A DNA stretch of 64,000 nucleotides from contig CALYLW010000322.1 of NCBI GenBank assembly GCA_944989445.1, positions 62,001 to 126,000 on the forward strand, written 5' to 3'. The notes beneath the pieces are model-generated. The model searched no databases. It had not been told where the DNA came from and worked only from the letters and a program-made list of their open reading frames with translations. The stretch is from Ampullaceana balthica (lineage: Eukaryota > Mollusca > Gastropoda > Lymnaeidae). The position numbers and the translations under genes are program-made. Below are positions 62,430-64,000 of the stretch, one piece after another. Each line of letters begins with the position of its first letter. The first letter of the stretch is position 1.

Positions 62430-62759
62430 CTGAATTCTGAACTGTTATAAAAAATGTCAACACAGTTCTGACATTAAATTTTAGGTGGATCAAATACTGC
62501 CCGAAATCTTCGACTTGAACATTGACAAGTGTCACATCTAAAGTGTATTGATATGGATTTGTCCTGTCAGCCTTGATGTTTGTGACGTGTTTACTTGTGG
62601 AGTTCGTCTCTAACAGTCTTCCGTCGTGGAACAGTTGTTTCTCATGGATTCTGTGCAACAATCTGTCCATCATAAAACAGAATGTAGCTGTCACGTTGTG
62701 CGACAGATGTGGGAAGAGACGTACGAAATAGTTTTGGTGGTGGCACAAAGATGGTTTAC
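62430..62759 (-). CDS. Ig receptor, immunoglobulin-domain exon
   Basis: A 330-nt exon, phase 1 at both ends as is usual for Ig-domain exons, bounded by ctag and gtgagt. It reads KPSLCHHQNYFVRLF at the start. HLSHNVTATFCFMMD is the likely B-C strands, and TLDVTLVNVQVEDFGQYLIH contains the DxGxY signature of strand F. It ends FFITVQNS. Possible N-glycosylation sites are NVT and NST. The usual strand-F cysteine after the tyrosine is absent, so the standard disulphide may be missing or replaced (cysteines at about 5 and 27). Exons further upstream lie beyond what I could identify. A role in recognition or adhesion is inferred from the family only. Confidence 0.78.
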
Positions 62760-63586
62760 CTAGCGAAAAACAATATTGCTGTCATATTGAGTGTACTAAA
62801 TAAGACAAGCCGATGGAAAACATTTTTGTTGGTGATATAACGATTAGCTACAATATGAATTTTTCGTATCTTAACAAATAAAAATGACTTTAAATGCCCT
62901 CTTACCACAATGTTGCTAGTTGTGAAGTTTTAAACGCATGCAAATTTCATTAGGGATAACGTTGCATTTGAATGTTAATATATTTCAAGGTCTTTTAAAA
63001 TGAAATTGGGAATAACCAATTAAATATTTTTATGAAAAAGAACTAGGATCGAAGGCCCGTGAAAAAGAAACGGTCATTAGGAGTGCAATGTCCTATTAAA
63101 TTGTATTTTCTTCATTAAGTTGTTATGTATTAAGTGAGCTAAAGATTTGTTAATTCATCCAGTAGCTATGGTCTGAAAATTTTTAAATATATCTGAAATA
63201 AAGAAATATGACATTTAAGGCCCCCTATTATGTTTGTGTTTTAAAACTATTAATGCCAAAAACCTATGCCAGAGTTTATTCAACAAAGAAATACACTATG
63301 GTCCATCCGTCACATTATCGCTAGTTTAAAGTTTGAAACATCTGCTCATTGTAAGCTGTATCAATATGGATAAATTTATCAATATTTGTAAGGACCGAAG
63401 AAAATGTAATAAGTGATACAATCTTTAACGTTTATGAATATTTTTTTGGGGGCAACCGGTCCCAAAGGAATTGACATTGGGAATTAAATTTCCTGTTTAT
63501 TTTAATATGGATTATACATTTCTTTATATACAGACTTTGGTCGAAATCCAGGAGCTGATCTTAAATTAATTGCCACATAGCTCATC
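62760..63586. other. Upstream intron with decayed Helitron-like modules
   Basis: 63030-63500 carries weak copies of the 42-45 kb module (ggcccnnnaaaa, ttggtcgaaatc). No further Ig exon seen. Confidence 0.45.
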
Positions 63587-64000
63587 TATATATATAAAAA
63601 TCAAAGTATGTCTGTGTGTGTGTGTGCATGTCCTTTATAGCAGACTAAACCATTCATCCGATCGTCATGAAACTTTTTGAGACTGTTGATTGCGCTCCCG
63701 GAATGGTAACTGGCAACTTTGTTTTCTAAATTTAACACTCATGGGGCACGGGGGCCCATAATGTCATTTTTTGCTAATATGAGCTATATAAAAATTAGTT
63801 TAAGCGCTAGCTACTGTGTAAATTGTTGGATTTTAACCAAACTTTTTATATGACAACTTGATAGCCAATATTAAAATACTATAGGGCACTGAACTGCAAA
63901 TAGTCATTCCTTTGGGGCTGGGGGCCCAAAAATTCACATTTCTTAAACGTTTAAGATTTTATTCACCATTCAGTCATTAACAATCTTGACAAATAATGAA
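63587..64000 (+). mobile_element. Helitron-like copy, runs off the right edge
   Basis: Starts at atctatatatataaaaatca, then accattcatccgatcgtcat and gggggcccaaaa modules as at 42.0-45.1 kb. Confidence 0.55.

Overview
The window looks like AT-rich nuclear DNA from an invertebrate animal. It has spliced exons with GT-AG borders, many eukaryotic transposons (hAT, Penelope-like, several LINE types, Helitron-like repeats) and a very high load of minisatellites. A mollusc, perhaps a freshwater or air-breathing snail, is my best guess. It rests on the look of the immunoglobulin receptor exon and the serine-protease family, not on any marker gene. There is no bacterial operon, rRNA, tRNA or CRISPR array.

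Layout. 1-8295 is one uninterrupted satellite of a 32-bp unit (about 259 copies) that runs off the left edge. It abuts block A (about 8400-21490), which starts with the last exon of a trypsin-like serine protease and continues through a chain of minisatellites. Block B (47470 to about 53720) is a paralogous copy of block A, with the same protease exon and the same minisatellites in the same order. The two copies differ by clean insertions. A carries an element of about 5.8 kb with long terminal inverted repeats (about 11.0-16.8 kb) and a 461-bp Penelope-derived inverted repeat (17459-17919). B carries an insertion of about 860 bp holding a LINE endonuclease fragment (51298-52155). B also keeps three upstream protease exons (46313-47286) that A lacks, because A is cut off by the satellite.

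21.7-26.6 kb holds a broken copy of an Ig-domain exon. A hAT element splits it, its 5' splice-site end has expanded into a 27-bp minisatellite, and a 5'-truncated Penelope-like element with a GIY-YIG nuclease follows. The intact version lies at 62430-62759 on the minus strand, with a transmembrane exon (61122-61245) and a likely terminal exon (58891-58949). Together they form a cell-surface Ig receptor gene that reads right to left. 27.6-34.7 kb holds LINE remnants set in or next to minisatellites. 38.9-41.0 kb is a tandem duplication with a LINE inserted in one copy. 42.0-45.1 kb is a tandem Helitron-like block with a period of about 333 bp. The rest is AT-rich DNA with further minisatellites.

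How it works together. Only two host genes are supported: the protease family (likely secreted) and the Ig receptor. Everything else is repeat biology. The main theme is that minisatellites have grown out of identifiable sequence (a splice acceptor, a LINE reverse-transcriptase segment), and that duplicated blocks provide natural empty sites for dating transposon insertions. Many long open frames in the window are by-products of repeat units without stop codons and are not annotated as genes.
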